Virus record (IMG/VR): IMGVR_UViG_3300009790_000042
Location: 1-32,766 of that record
DNA length: 32,766 bases
Origin: a virus
Strand: one strand, 5' to 3'
A program made the translations under genes and the position numbers. The notes under the pieces were generated by a model. The model saw nothing but the letters and a program-made list of their open reading frames with translations. It was not told where the DNA came from and ran no database searches. Shown one piece after another: positions 1-9,400 of this stretch; position 1 is the first letter of the stretch; each line of letters begins with the position of its first letter.

Positions 1-434
1 AAGTAATAAAGATCGTTTAAAAATAACTGATACTTTATACTAAACATTCCACCAGATATTGAACTGGTATCAAATTTAAATATCTTTTCTACACCAACTA
101 CAGAGTCTGGAACTTGTAAGAAATTAGAAGTTTCATACCAGTTACTTGATATTGTTGTTCCAAGACCAGCAACTGCAGTAGCTGTTGCAGTAGTAGTTAC
201 AATTCCTACACCATCAGTATTTTTTGCTTTTCCTCTATCTATTTCTTCTTGAGTAAGTTTGTGCTTGAGATACATTCTCTCAACACCGTCAAAATGACGT
301 TCATTGAAAAGTTGAATAGCATCATCGACTAGATCATCTATTTGATCATCGTCAAGGTTAATCTCCAATACTGGAGCACCCAGCTTCCTTAAACAGTAAT
401 CTATTAATTGTGTTCTACTTGCTGGTTTTGCCAT
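1..434 (-). CDS. gp13: Neck protein gp13 homologue (3' end outside window)
   Basis: This is the first 144 codons of a gene that continues past position 1. The ATG at 434-432 opens a protein starting MAKPASRTQLIDYCLRKLG. The segment LRKLGAPVLEINLDDDQ, followed by NERHFDGVERMY around residues 43-54, matches the start of T4 gp13 (LRRLGAPIINVELTPDQ, then EYHFDGL) as I remember it. In T4, gp13 and gp14 form the neck that joins the filled head to the tail. It starts 3 bp after the stop of the coiled-coil gene, so it belongs to the same late transcript. Gene 13 follows the baseplate and fibre genes here just as in T4. The family is about 300 residues long, so roughly half is missing through truncation by the window edge, not mutation. 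Residues about 77-92 are rich in Thr, Ala and Gly and look like an extra loop relative to T4. Confidence 0.85.
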   Translation of the reverse strand, partial: MAKPASRTQLIDYCLRKLGAPVLEINLDDDQIDDLVDDAIQLFNERHFDGVERMYLKHKLTQEEIDRGKAKNTDGVGIVTTTATATAVAGLGTTISSNWYETSNFLQVPDSVVGVEKIFKFDTSSISGGMFSIKYQLFLNDLYY

Positions 435-437
435 TTC

Positions 438-680
438 CTAACTATCAGTTTTCTTGGTCTTTTTTAGTTTCACTATTTCTTCTTGTAAAGAAAGAACTTC
501 TTGTTGAAGAGTTCTTTCTTCTTCCTCAAAGTCTTTTTTCAATGTTTGTAATTTTGCTTCAAGAAGAATTACTTGATTTGATGATTGTGCAAGTTTTTGA
601 TTATATAAACTCACTAGAACATTAACATCAACATCACCATTATTTTGTTGCATTGTATTAAAATCAGAAAGTTCCACCAT
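438..680 (-). CDS. Small coiled-coil protein upstream of gene 13
   Basis: This is a protein of about 80 residues of unknown function. After a short polar N-terminus it has one long helix with heptad-spaced hydrophobics and many E, K and Q residues (from about residue 35 on). It ends in a basic tail, KKTKKTDS. I expect a parallel coiled coil. The ATG at 680 overlaps the end of the preceding fibre gene by 17 bp; a TTG lies just upstream at 683, and an ATG at 653 would start 10 bp after that gene's stop. None has a clear Shine-Dalgarno, so the start is uncertain. I recall similar small proteins with a 'DVNVL..Y..K+..L' start in marine T4-like phages. It lies where T4 carries wac (fibritin, also coiled coil), but I see no sequence match to fibritin. 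Structural or assembly role is inference. Confidence 0.6.
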   Translation of the reverse strand: MVELSDFNTMQQNNGDVDVNVLVSLYNQKLAQSSNQVILLEAKLQTLKKDFEEEERTLQQEVLSLQEEIVKLKKTKKTDS

Positions 681-2238
681 CAAGGGTTGAAGACCAATGA
701 GGCTTATTAGTATATATCACAGAAACCGTAGCAGGTATCACAGCAAGATTTTGAATAGATCCATTCTCACCTTCTTTTCTAATATTGTAAGTATTAGTGA
801 ATGTTCCCTCAACACCAATTAGATCAATAGAATTACCAGCATTTACAGCAGTTTCAACTATACCATAAGCACCACTAGTATCTTGTCTTACAATATCACC
901 AACAGCAACTGTTACATTAGAAGGTAATGCAAGAGTATTTTTGGTAACAGCAGTTAATATCTGCTTAGATGTAATTATTGGAGAAGCTGGATTATTAGTT
1001 GAAGTTTGTAATCCATTCTCATCAAAATATACAGCACCGTGGGTATTATAATCAGCAGTCTGATAATAGATACCTTTAATATCTAAATATCCTCTTGTTC
1101 CTGTTACAGTATTACCAGCTACTGAAGCATCTGGAACATAAGTCCAAGATCTAGCAACAGCACTACTATCAGGATTTGAATCTGTATCTACATAACCAAA
1201 ATAACCTGTTTTGCTATTTGCAGTACCAACACCAATATTGTAATTAAATGCAATACCACGATCAGTATTAGTATCAAAAGCGTGTGTAATTGTTAAAGAT
1301 GATGTAGTAGTAATACCAGCAGAGGTTATACCCTCAATGGTAATCATCTTCGCACCAGTATCATAACTAGTAACTGTAGTTAAACCACTATTTGGAAGTG
1401 AAGCGTTTCCACTTACAATATCACCAGTATTAATACCAACAACAGAATCAAGACTAATTGTATTGATACCAGTAGCAACGGATTGCATAACCGTTCTTTC
1501 ACTAGTAACATCACCAATCGTAAATATTGGGTCGTTAACTGTTACATTAGTTGAGTTAACAGCAGTTGTTGTACCATCAACTTGTAAGTTACCTTTAATA
1601 ATAACATCACCCTGATTACTTAATCCATCGGGGAATGGATCAATAAACAGTTTGTCTCCAGCACCACTTACAGTAGAAAGTACATTCTCTTCTAACTTAA
1701 GTTTACCAAATACAGAATGAGTAGATACGTTCAATGGGGTATTGAACATAACCTCTTTACCAGAGATTAATAATCTATCAGTTCCATCTTCATCATATTC
1801 AAACTTGACATCCTGATCTGTACCAAATGATAAGAAAGTATCATCAACAATAGTAACTTCACCTGTTCCATTTGTATCAAATATAATATCACCATCAGTA
1901 TCTGTAGATGATATAACATTACCATCCATCCTAAGATTATCTACATTCCACTGATCAACCTTTCTATTATTATCAAGAACAGCAACTATACCACCATCAC
2001 TGTTTCTTGTATTAGTAACACCAGCAATAACACCTGGTGAGTGTTCCATCATAGATGTATAATAATGTCCACCAATTGGGAAAACATTACTACCGTCATC
2101 TCCGACAAATATTCTATCTTTATATTGATTAGTACCACCGTAACTGCCGATGCCAGTTACATAACCCATTTCACCCCAATTTAGGCTGGCAGGTTTATTA
2201 GTACCAGAGGATCGTTTGATCCTGATAATGCTAGCCAT
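664..2238 (-). CDS. Tail-fibre-like virion structural protein
   Basis: This 524-residue protein is Gly-, Asn- and Thr-rich with short beta-strand repeats, as in phage fibres. Its N-terminus (RIKRSSGTNKPASLNWGEMGY, then RIFVGDDGSNVFPIGGHYYT at about residues 42-61) is the attachment-type domain I associate with cyanophage fibres and Mtd-like proteins. A second recognisable motif is GTTTAVNSTNVTVNDPIFTIGD near residues 223-244, also common in cyanophage fibres. The C-terminus ends LDGGTF. The gene begins immediately after the stop of the 75-residue fibre-like gene, so the two are probably translated in tandem and may form one appendage. It occupies the position of T4 genes 11, 12 and wac, consistent with a short-tail-fibre or host-recognition role, which is inference. 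No adhesin tip or catalytic residues are recognisable. Called from family resemblance and context. Confidence 0.7.
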   Translation of the reverse strand: MASIIRIKRSSGTNKPASLNWGEMGYVTGIGSYGGTNQYKDRIFVGDDGSNVFPIGGHYYTSMMEHSPGVIAGVTNTRNSDGGIVAVLDNNRKVDQWNVDNLRMDGNVISSTDTDGDIIFDTNGTGEVTIVDDTFLSFGTDQDVKFEYDEDGTDRLLISGKEVMFNTPLNVSTHSVFGKLKLEENVLSTVSGAGDKLFIDPFPDGLSNQGDVIIKGNLQVDGTTTAVNSTNVTVNDPIFTIGDVTSERTVMQSVATGINTISLDSVVGINTGDIVSGNASLPNSGLTTVTSYDTGAKMITIEGITSAGITTTSSLTITHAFDTNTDRGIAFNYNIGVGTANSKTGYFGYVDTDSNPDSSAVARSWTYVPDASVAGNTVTGTRGYLDIKGIYYQTADYNTHGAVYFDENGLQTSTNNPASPIITSKQILTAVTKNTLALPSNVTVAVGDIVRQDTSGAYGIVETAVNAGNSIDLIGVEGTFTNTYNIRKEGENGSIQNLAVIPATVSVIYTNKPHWSSTLDGGTF

Positions 2239-2466
2239 TTAGAAATTTCCCCCGTTGATGTCCAAATTCTGTGATGTCCCAGGCGTTAAAGTTAACGTTG
2301 CGTCCCATTTTTGTGTTGTTCCATTATAAACCAAGACCATTCCATTAAGTAAATTCGTGGCATTAACATCGCTGAGTTCAGCTAAGGAGAGTCCTTGGGC
2401 TCCAGCAAGTGAAGAAATGACTTTTACGGCATTTTGTTGCCCTACCCTGACCTTAATATCTGCCAT
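2239..2466 (-). CDS. Small fibre-like structural protein (75 aa)
   Basis: A 75-residue protein starting MADIKVRVGQQNAVKV. I recognise this start from small structural proteins next to fibre genes in T4-like cyanophages. The middle segment LAELSDVNATNLLNGMVLVYNGTTQKWDA is a common phage fibre motif of the type 'L.DV....NG.VL.YN..T.KW'. It ends LDINGGNF, much like the LDGGTF end of the next gene, so the two C-termini may share a small structural element. It is the first gene after the near-consensus late promoter at 2496-2503. The following gene starts at the next base after its stop. It probably forms part of a fibre or baseplate appendage; the exact place in the virion is unknown. Confidence 0.65.
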   Translation of the reverse strand: MADIKVRVGQQNAVKVISSLAGAQGLSLAELSDVNATNLLNGMVLVYNGTTQKWDATLTLTPGTSQNLDINGGNF

Positions 2467-2495
2467 TTATGTAAGCAATTCAAGAATCTATCTAT

Positions 2496-2503
2496 TATTT
2501 ATG
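2496..2503 (-). promoter_or_regulatory. Possible T4-type late promoter (CATAAATA)
   Basis: The minus strand reads CATAAATA, one base from the T4 late consensus TATAAATA, about 30 bp before the ATG at 2466. It lies in one of the few intergenic gaps of the late cluster and overlaps the stop codon of the 66-residue gene. In an AT-rich genome a 7-of-8 match can arise by chance. Position in a gap and the same variant at 29711-29718 support it. Confidence 0.45.
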
Positions 2504-2699
2504 TTTTATGATTAACTAACTGTTGCAATAAAGATTTGATCTCATCAATATCTTTTTTCATCTCATCAAGTTCTGCTTTTTGATCAGCACTTCTAGTTCT
2601 TTTAGTATTATACTGAGCATATCCTTTTGAATCATTATTTAAAATCGCACCTGTTTCTGGATCACGAAACAGATTTTTATGTCCTTCAACTGGTATCAT
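2499..2699 (-). CDS. Small hypothetical protein with C-terminal coiled coil (66 aa)
   Basis: A 66-residue protein of unknown function. Residues 1-35 (MIPVEGHKNLFRDPETGAIL..) contain a short 'FRDPETGAI' motif that I recall from small cyanophage proteins. Residues about 39-62 form an amphipathic helix (QKAELDEMKKDIDEIKSLLQ) with regular hydrophobic spacing, typical of an oligomerising coiled coil. Its ATG overlaps the TGA of the preceding gene by 4 bp (ATGA), which indicates translational coupling with the two basic proteins before it. It is the last gene before the possible late promoter at 2496-2503. A structural or chaperone-like role is possible, but nothing in the sequence decides it. Confidence 0.6.
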   Translation of the reverse strand: MIPVEGHKNLFRDPETGAILNNDSKGYAQYNTKRTRSADQKAELDEMKKDIDEIKSLLQQLVNHKT

Positions 2700-2953
2700 G
2701 CTGGTGGTATTCGTAGTCCGTTAATTAAATCCTTTTCAGATGGTTTTTTAGGATTGTTTCTATCCTTATATAAAGCATTTATCTTATCATCTTTAGAATT
2801 TTTTGATTTTTTAAATAACTCTCTTCCAGTTTTATAATACCATTCACCTTTCTCATCATTATACCCACCTTTACCTACAAGTTTAGTTGCCCAAGGATGT
2901 AGCTTTTTTATTGCATTAGATGCTTCTTCTAGAAATTGTTTGAAATTTTTCAT
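2696..2953 (-). CDS. Small basic protein with T4 capsid-targeting-like N-terminus
   Basis: An 85-residue lysine-rich protein (roughly 20 Lys plus Arg against about a dozen acidic residues). Its first 11 residues, MKNFKQFLEEA, closely resemble MKTYQEFIAEA, the signal shared by T4 internal proteins IPI, IPII, IPIII and Alt. In T4 that signal brings proteins into the prohead and is removed by the gp21 protease after a (L/I)-x-E site; here L-E-E followed by A fits. The rest (for example WATKLVGKGGYNDEKGEWYY) matches no domain I know. The basic composition suits a DNA-associated protein packaged in the head. The gene overlaps both neighbours by 4 bp, so it is coupled to the 169-residue gene, which has a related N-terminus. 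That it is a protein: good. Internal-protein function: inference. Confidence 0.6.
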   Translation of the reverse strand: MKNFKQFLEEASNAIKKLHPWATKLVGKGGYNDEKGEWYYKTGRELFKKSKNSKDDKINALYKDRNNPKKPSEKDLINGLRIPPA

Positions 2954-3459
2954 GAGTAATGGAAATCCCTATCTTTTTTCTTATCTTTTAATTTATCACC
3001 TCTCTGGCGTTTTTCACCAGTTTCTCCATAACCATCTGGATGTGGACCTGCTTTAGATCTTCCTATATTATCAGATTTTCTTCCACTCTTATCTGTATAA
3101 TGTAATCTGGCATCCTTTCCTGATTTTTTGGTAATAACTGATTCTTGACCATACTTACGACCATATTTCCTCATCTTCCTGCCAAACTCTCGTTTTGACA
3201 TTCCTTCAGGTCTTGTTGTGTGATAAGAGACTTCACGGGCATCAGATCCATCATCATACTTATACTTACCAGTTGATTTCTTGTAACCAATACCACTACC
3301 CCTTAGATCTCCTTCAAGATTTCTTCTTTTCTTGCGATTTTCCTTTTCATCATCTCCACGATCTGGAGATATATGTCCAGTATCATGAGTTTCTGATTTA
3401 CTAATTGCTCGTGATAATCCACCCTCACATAATATTAAAAACTCTTGAAATGTTATCAT
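2950..3459 (-). CDS. Basic hypothetical protein, possible internal (packaged) protein
   Basis: A 169-residue, very hydrophilic and basic protein, rich in K, R, G, S and D and nearly free of hydrophobic runs beyond the N-terminus. It is probably disordered or nucleic-acid binding. The start MITFQEFLILCEGG resembles the T4 capsid-targeting sequence MKTYQEFIAEA, and L-C-E followed by G fits the (L/I)-x-E cleavage rule of the T4 prohead protease. The body carries repeated short basic stretches (NRKKRRN, REFGRKMRKYGRKYGQ, the last 25 residues with KLKDKKKDR). Its ATG shares one base with the stop of the DUF4815 gene (TAATG), so it is read from the late transcript. No catalytic motif is visible. 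An alternative is an assembly or scaffold-like factor for the fibre region. Confidence 0.6.
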   Translation of the reverse strand: MITFQEFLILCEGGLSRAISKSETHDTGHISPDRGDDEKENRKKRRNLEGDLRGSGIGYKKSTGKYKYDDGSDAREVSYHTTRPEGMSKREFGRKMRKYGRKYGQESVITKKSGKDARLHYTDKSGRKSDNIGRSKAGPHPDGYGETGEKRQRGDKLKDKKKDRDFHYS

Positions 3460-6400
3460 TATGCTAAGGCAATTGCTCTAAAGTCTTTTAATCTAACAGG
3501 AACACATTCATTTGTGGATGCCATTACTATTTTGATAGTAAATCCACTGAATTGCTCTAAATCATTTATAGTGAATTGATATTCTGAGAAATCATTCAAA
3601 CCATTTGGTTTGACATAAGCATCTGGTCTACCATCATTCAAATTAACATCAATAATTGTATCACCAAAACCATCACCATCAGTATCAATTAGATTCTTAT
3701 AACCAGGGAATGCTCTGTATGATTGAGAAACTTCACTTGAATCTGCAGTAAACAATCTATAATATGCTCTAAAATCTGCTTCTGGTTGTCGATTAGCAGC
3801 AACTAAAACTTTTATTGAAGTTGCAGGTTGCTTAAGATTAACTCTATTAGAAACAAATATTGATCCATGTCGATCTCCACTTAATTCTGTAGTTCCAATA
3901 TCAGATGCATATCCATCTTGTCCAACTGGATTATTGATCTTATTTCTACCTAAAATAAAAGTAGCATTCTTAATATCCAATACAGGTGACAAGTTCTTAT
4001 CACTTGTAGTCATATCAACTTTCAAAGTCAAAGATTTATTCTTAGGTAAAGTTGCTAATCTTTCAGATTCATTAACTTTAGATGCAACCATCCTTGGTGT
4101 TGGGAAGAATGTTGTTTCATTAAGAATAGTAGGTTCAAATCCCTGATCTATAAATGATACTTCATTTCCATCAGCACTTGTTCCAGTCACTGTTCTTACA
4201 GTTGTATTTACAAGAGTTCCTTTTCCAGGAGTAATAATATTAAATCTAGGTGATAATGTACTAAACTGATGATTTTGAGAAACATCTACAGTCAATCCAC
4301 CAATTGATCTTTCATCAGTAAAACATAGCATATTTTTACCACTGTCCCTATCACTCGTTCCTCTATCAATTTCTAAGTAGTAATTGTCTATATTAGATGC
4401 TGATCTTAAGGTTGTATTTGAAGGTAAATTCAGTGTAGTATTAATACCTGCTAATGGGAATCCATTTATTTCATATGGTTGAATCTTTGTATCTTCTGGA
4501 TGTTCAACTGCGGAAGAACCTTCAATTCCTCTAGTAAGATTAAGTTGACCTTCCCCAACAACATATCCAACAATTTCAGATCCCAATAAAGCTTCTCCCC
4601 TATCAGTAGTAACTCCAGCATATCTAGCAAATGATCCTGTACTTGCAACTGATACAAGTGTTGCATCTTTTGATAGGACTTCTTTTGTTAATGTAGATAT
4701 TGTATCTGGTTCTATACCTTTAATACCAACTAGATTATTTCCACCATGATGTGCATGGTTAGGTTGAACTATCTCTATGACATTACCAGCATTTATATCG
4801 CTAGTAGGAACTGAATCTGCTGATGCTTTTATAGAAGCACCACCAGCATCTACAAGAAGAGTTCTAGTATCATTATTTGCACCGTAATGAACAATATCTT
4901 CATTATTAAGGAAATTCTCACCTTGAACATCTATTAGATATAAAGTATCTGGTGTTCCTGCCACAGAAGCAACCGTGAATTTTGCACCAGCACCACTTGT
5001 ATACTTAGAATCTGTTTCATCGATAGTAAGTACATCACCAAGAGAATATCCAGAACCAGCTTGAGCAGAAGAAGCATCAATACCTGTAATTACACCATTA
5101 GTAAGTGTTAATGTTGCAGTAGTACCACTGCCACCTCCAGTTAATGTTTTTAATTTAACTCCATTCAAATTACTAAATGCGTATCCAGAACCACCAAAAA
5201 TAAGAGTAATAGAATCTACTCCAGGATTAATTGGTGCAGCAACTTTCTCTACTATACCAGTAATACTATCATCTTCTCTATCTCCAACACCACCACTACT
5301 AATCTTTCTTCCAACGGCAACATCTGCTGCAGGAGCACTACCACTCAATCCAAGTTTTAATTTTCTAGGAAGTGTTCTAACAGGATTATCTGACAATGCC
5401 TGAGTATTCTCATTACCTGCTTCAATTGGAGTATTGTAGAATGTAACTGTACCAGAAGGAACAAATGCTGCTTTATAAAGAGTAAATGTTAAATCTTGGT
5501 ATTGGCTTGGAGTCCAAATACTTCCATTTTGAGATTTAAATAGACTACCACCAATATATTGCTTAGTAACAACAACACTTTCAACATCAGGTAAATTCCC
5601 TGTCTTAACAGTAGTTTGCCCCATTGTTGCACACCACATCTCATATAAGTCAGATCCAGGTGATAAGAATACTAATGCATATTCTTGACCTGCCTCCAAA
5701 TAAACTGGAGATGGGAATTTAATTCTAGTAGCAATAGAAGCATCTTCTGAAGTCTGTATATCATTTGGATTAATCGCTACTTGAGCATAATCTTGCACAA
5801 GCCAAGTTGTTGGTGTTCCTAATTCTACAGTTCTAAGTTCTACAAATACTTTAGCATTTGGATCCTTCTTAGCAAAGTAAACATCAAATGAGGTCAAGAA
5901 TGCACCAGATTCATCAACAGTAAATGTTTGTGCCAAAGGATCTCTATAAGGTGCTTCTATTCTTACTGTATCTGATTCTGCATTAACACTAACAGTAGTT
6001 GTTATTGCATTTGGTTTCTGTGCAGGTGCAGGTGGATTTCTAACACCAACAGTATTTGATACTTGAGTTAAAATAGTTCCAGTAGCATGATACGATGCAG
6101 AAGCATCACTAGCCAGTGCAGTACTTCCTGGAAGTACAGTTGTTCCTACAGAAGCAGCAGTTAATCTAAAAGTCTTTGTTCCAGTCCTAAACAATGTTGA
6201 TGGTTTTGGTACTGTATTTGCATCTCTAAAATGCATAGCACCTAAACAATCTCCCCAATTGTCTGAGAATAATCCAGAATTTGTGATTGTAGCTGTTGCA
6301 CCACTAGTATTACCTATTAGATGGAACCCATCTTCCATCCATCCATACAAATTAGTCCTATTAGCAAGTTCATTTACATCACAGTTAAACAATTTAGATG

Positions 6401-9400
6401 TTGCTGAATATGAATCGGATGGTGCTGGTCTTGAACTATCGAATATATCAACCTGATAAGTTTCTGTAGTTCCACCAACAACACTTACACTACTTGAGGT
6501 TACAGATTGTTGAACTGTAGTCAATATTGATCCATCATCATCAGGTATAGGAAAACTACTACCAACTCCTCCAGATAATGTTTGTAGTCCTGAATTTGGA
6601 TCAGTCTCAAATGGAACAACAATAGGAAGTCTAATAACACTAGTGTTACCAAATTTATGATTTGGTGGCATTGCCATAACTCTACCTATTGGTAAACCAA
6701 GGGCATTGTGTATCCAAACATCTTCATAATTCTGGAAAGCACCAGAATTCATTTGAATTTCAACAACTTTAGGTGTTACATGAGGAGCTTGACTATCAAG
6801 ATATGCATAATGCTTTGTACTTGGTTTCAATCCATTTGCACTAAATGCAACATCCCTAGTACGCATAAATGGATCAGTTTGCCCACTTATTTTAATACTC
6901 TCAACATAATCAAATTCTCTACCTGCATTCTCTAATGTATTATGGAATGAAGTTTCTACAGTTCTTGTTGTAGTTGTAGTTCTAGTTGTAGTAATATCCC
7001 TATGATTCCCTATCCAATCTCTACTATCGTCAGGTTCAACTTCAACTTCAGTTACTGTTACATCAGTGCCTACTGCAGTATTGTCAGAAACAACATTTTG
7101 ATGTTCAGCCCAAGTTGCACCTGTAGATTCTATTCTATGTGTTCCCTGAATATAAATTGTTCTAGTCCAATTATCTGATGGTGGGTCAAGAGTAATACCA
7201 CCAACATATACTATAACCTCAAATGGGTTAATATTTTCAACTTGAGATGCTTGTGGCTGTTCAATCCATTTAACTTCATTAAAATCTAATGTTAATAGAT
7301 CTCCAGTTTTTCTACAATTAGGATCTAAAAGTTTTAGGTTAGCTGAAATATCTACAACATTTTGATCTATAGAAGGATCAAACGCTAATTCAGCAGAAAG
7401 TGACCAGAAATCAACAGCACTGATTAATTCTTTATTAACAACATCAACTTCACATCTAGATCCTTGCTCACGATTAAAGTTAATAAAATCTCTATTTTTA
7501 AAATCATTTACAACAAATCCAGTCTTAAATCTATCTAATCCATCAGCATCAGTAACTGATAATGATTTAGTATCCAATTCAAGAGCAGTAAGAGAAGTCA
7601 TTACTTCCAAATTAGTAACTCTCTTCTCAATTTTACCAATATCTCTCATGGTAAATCTTCTATTATCATATAATCTGATTGTAGGATCAGTTATAGGATC
7701 ATAAAGATATGGAGGAAGTGTAATTTGAGCAACTTCCATAGAATCACCAACCTCAGTAGGTGGTGCTGGATTTTCAGCAGAAACTCCCTTAATAAGTTTT
7801 ACTTGTTCAAACTTATTAATTACTAGTTTATCAATCCTTGGTAGATAATAAGTATATCCAACAATTGATGCTTCATCTGGAGCAACAACATATCTGGTTG
7901 TTGTTTCAAAACTTCTTGATGAGAACGCAAATGGAGATGTATTAGATGCTGGATCAAATTCATTAACTCTTGGTCTGAAATCAAGAATATCAGTAGTTCT
8001 AGTTCTTCCTATACTTGGTATATCATTAGTATACCTATCTTTAGTATATGAATTTGCTGTGAATAAATCACCATTATTCCCACTCTGAACTCTATATCGA
8101 TCAAATATAACAAGCAATCTCTTAGAAGGAATACCTGCATTTGACTTTCTAACTATCCTAGAATAATCAGAATACTGTTTATTATGCCCTTTATCTAATC
8201 TATAATTAGATGTTCTATTCACATAGTTTCCAGGAACTACTTTTTGAATATTTGTCTCTATATTAGACTCTTTGAAGTTAACTGTTTCGCCAGGTGAAAA
8301 TGTATTTCCATTAAGATATACAAAATCAATTTCATTAGTAGAAGGTCTATTTACAATTTGACCTATTGCTCTACTCTTCTGACCAATAACTTTTTCACCT
8401 ATAATTGAGTTTGTATTTAATGCTAATCCTTCCACAAATGTTAGTCTGTCTAAACTTGCTACATTTGAATCCTTAGATTCATATACTGCAAGAATTTTTA
8501 CTACATCAGGAACATTTAATGATATTTCCTTATCTTCAACTCTTAGTCCATAAAACTTACTTTGGTCTAATTGTGCATTAGTTGATACACCTACAGTTCT
8601 TGTTACTTCTACTTTCTTACTTCTATCATAATCCTTAGACTTACTAGTAAGACCAATTTTTCTTAATGTAGTATTAATAGTAATATTTGCACTATTTCTA
8701 GAAAGACCTGTAAATACTAAATCATTACCATCATTAGTAATAGTAACTTTATCTGAACTTAATTTTTCTGGTACTCCATCAACATCATAAATGATAGAAT
8801 ATCTCTCTTGATCAAAAGTTTCAAAGAAAGCACTAGTAATACCAATTGCATCACCACTTCCAGATCCATCTAAAGCATCTTGTGTTGTTAATGTAACACT
8901 ACCACTTGCAGAAGTTGTTTTTCCTGTTATCTGACGAGATATTGAAAGAGTTGAATTTGATAAATCAACTGCAGAAATATTTTTCTTTGGTAATTTAGCA
9001 TATAATCCAGAACTATTAAAATTAAGAATTCTAGGTGATTTAACACGGAATATGGCTGAAGTCGTTACTCCAGAAACAACTTCACCATTCATTACACCAG
9101 TTACAATACCAACTGGTTGAAGTCCTATTGAACTCCCATCAGCAGCTATTGTATTTACTCTATTATATGTCTCAAACTGAACACCATCAGTTGCTGTTGA
9201 ATATCCAACAAGAGAATCAGTCTTTAATCCAACATGACCAGCAAATCTTCTCGCTGGTGATGTTGCAGTTCCATTATCTCCAGTAGAATCTCCAACAATT
9301 ACTAAGTTATCAAAAGCAGAGAAATTTGGAAGTATTCTATTATACAGAACAGTATCAGCAGCAAATGGAGTTAATAGTTTATTGCTTGAAAGTGTCTTAG

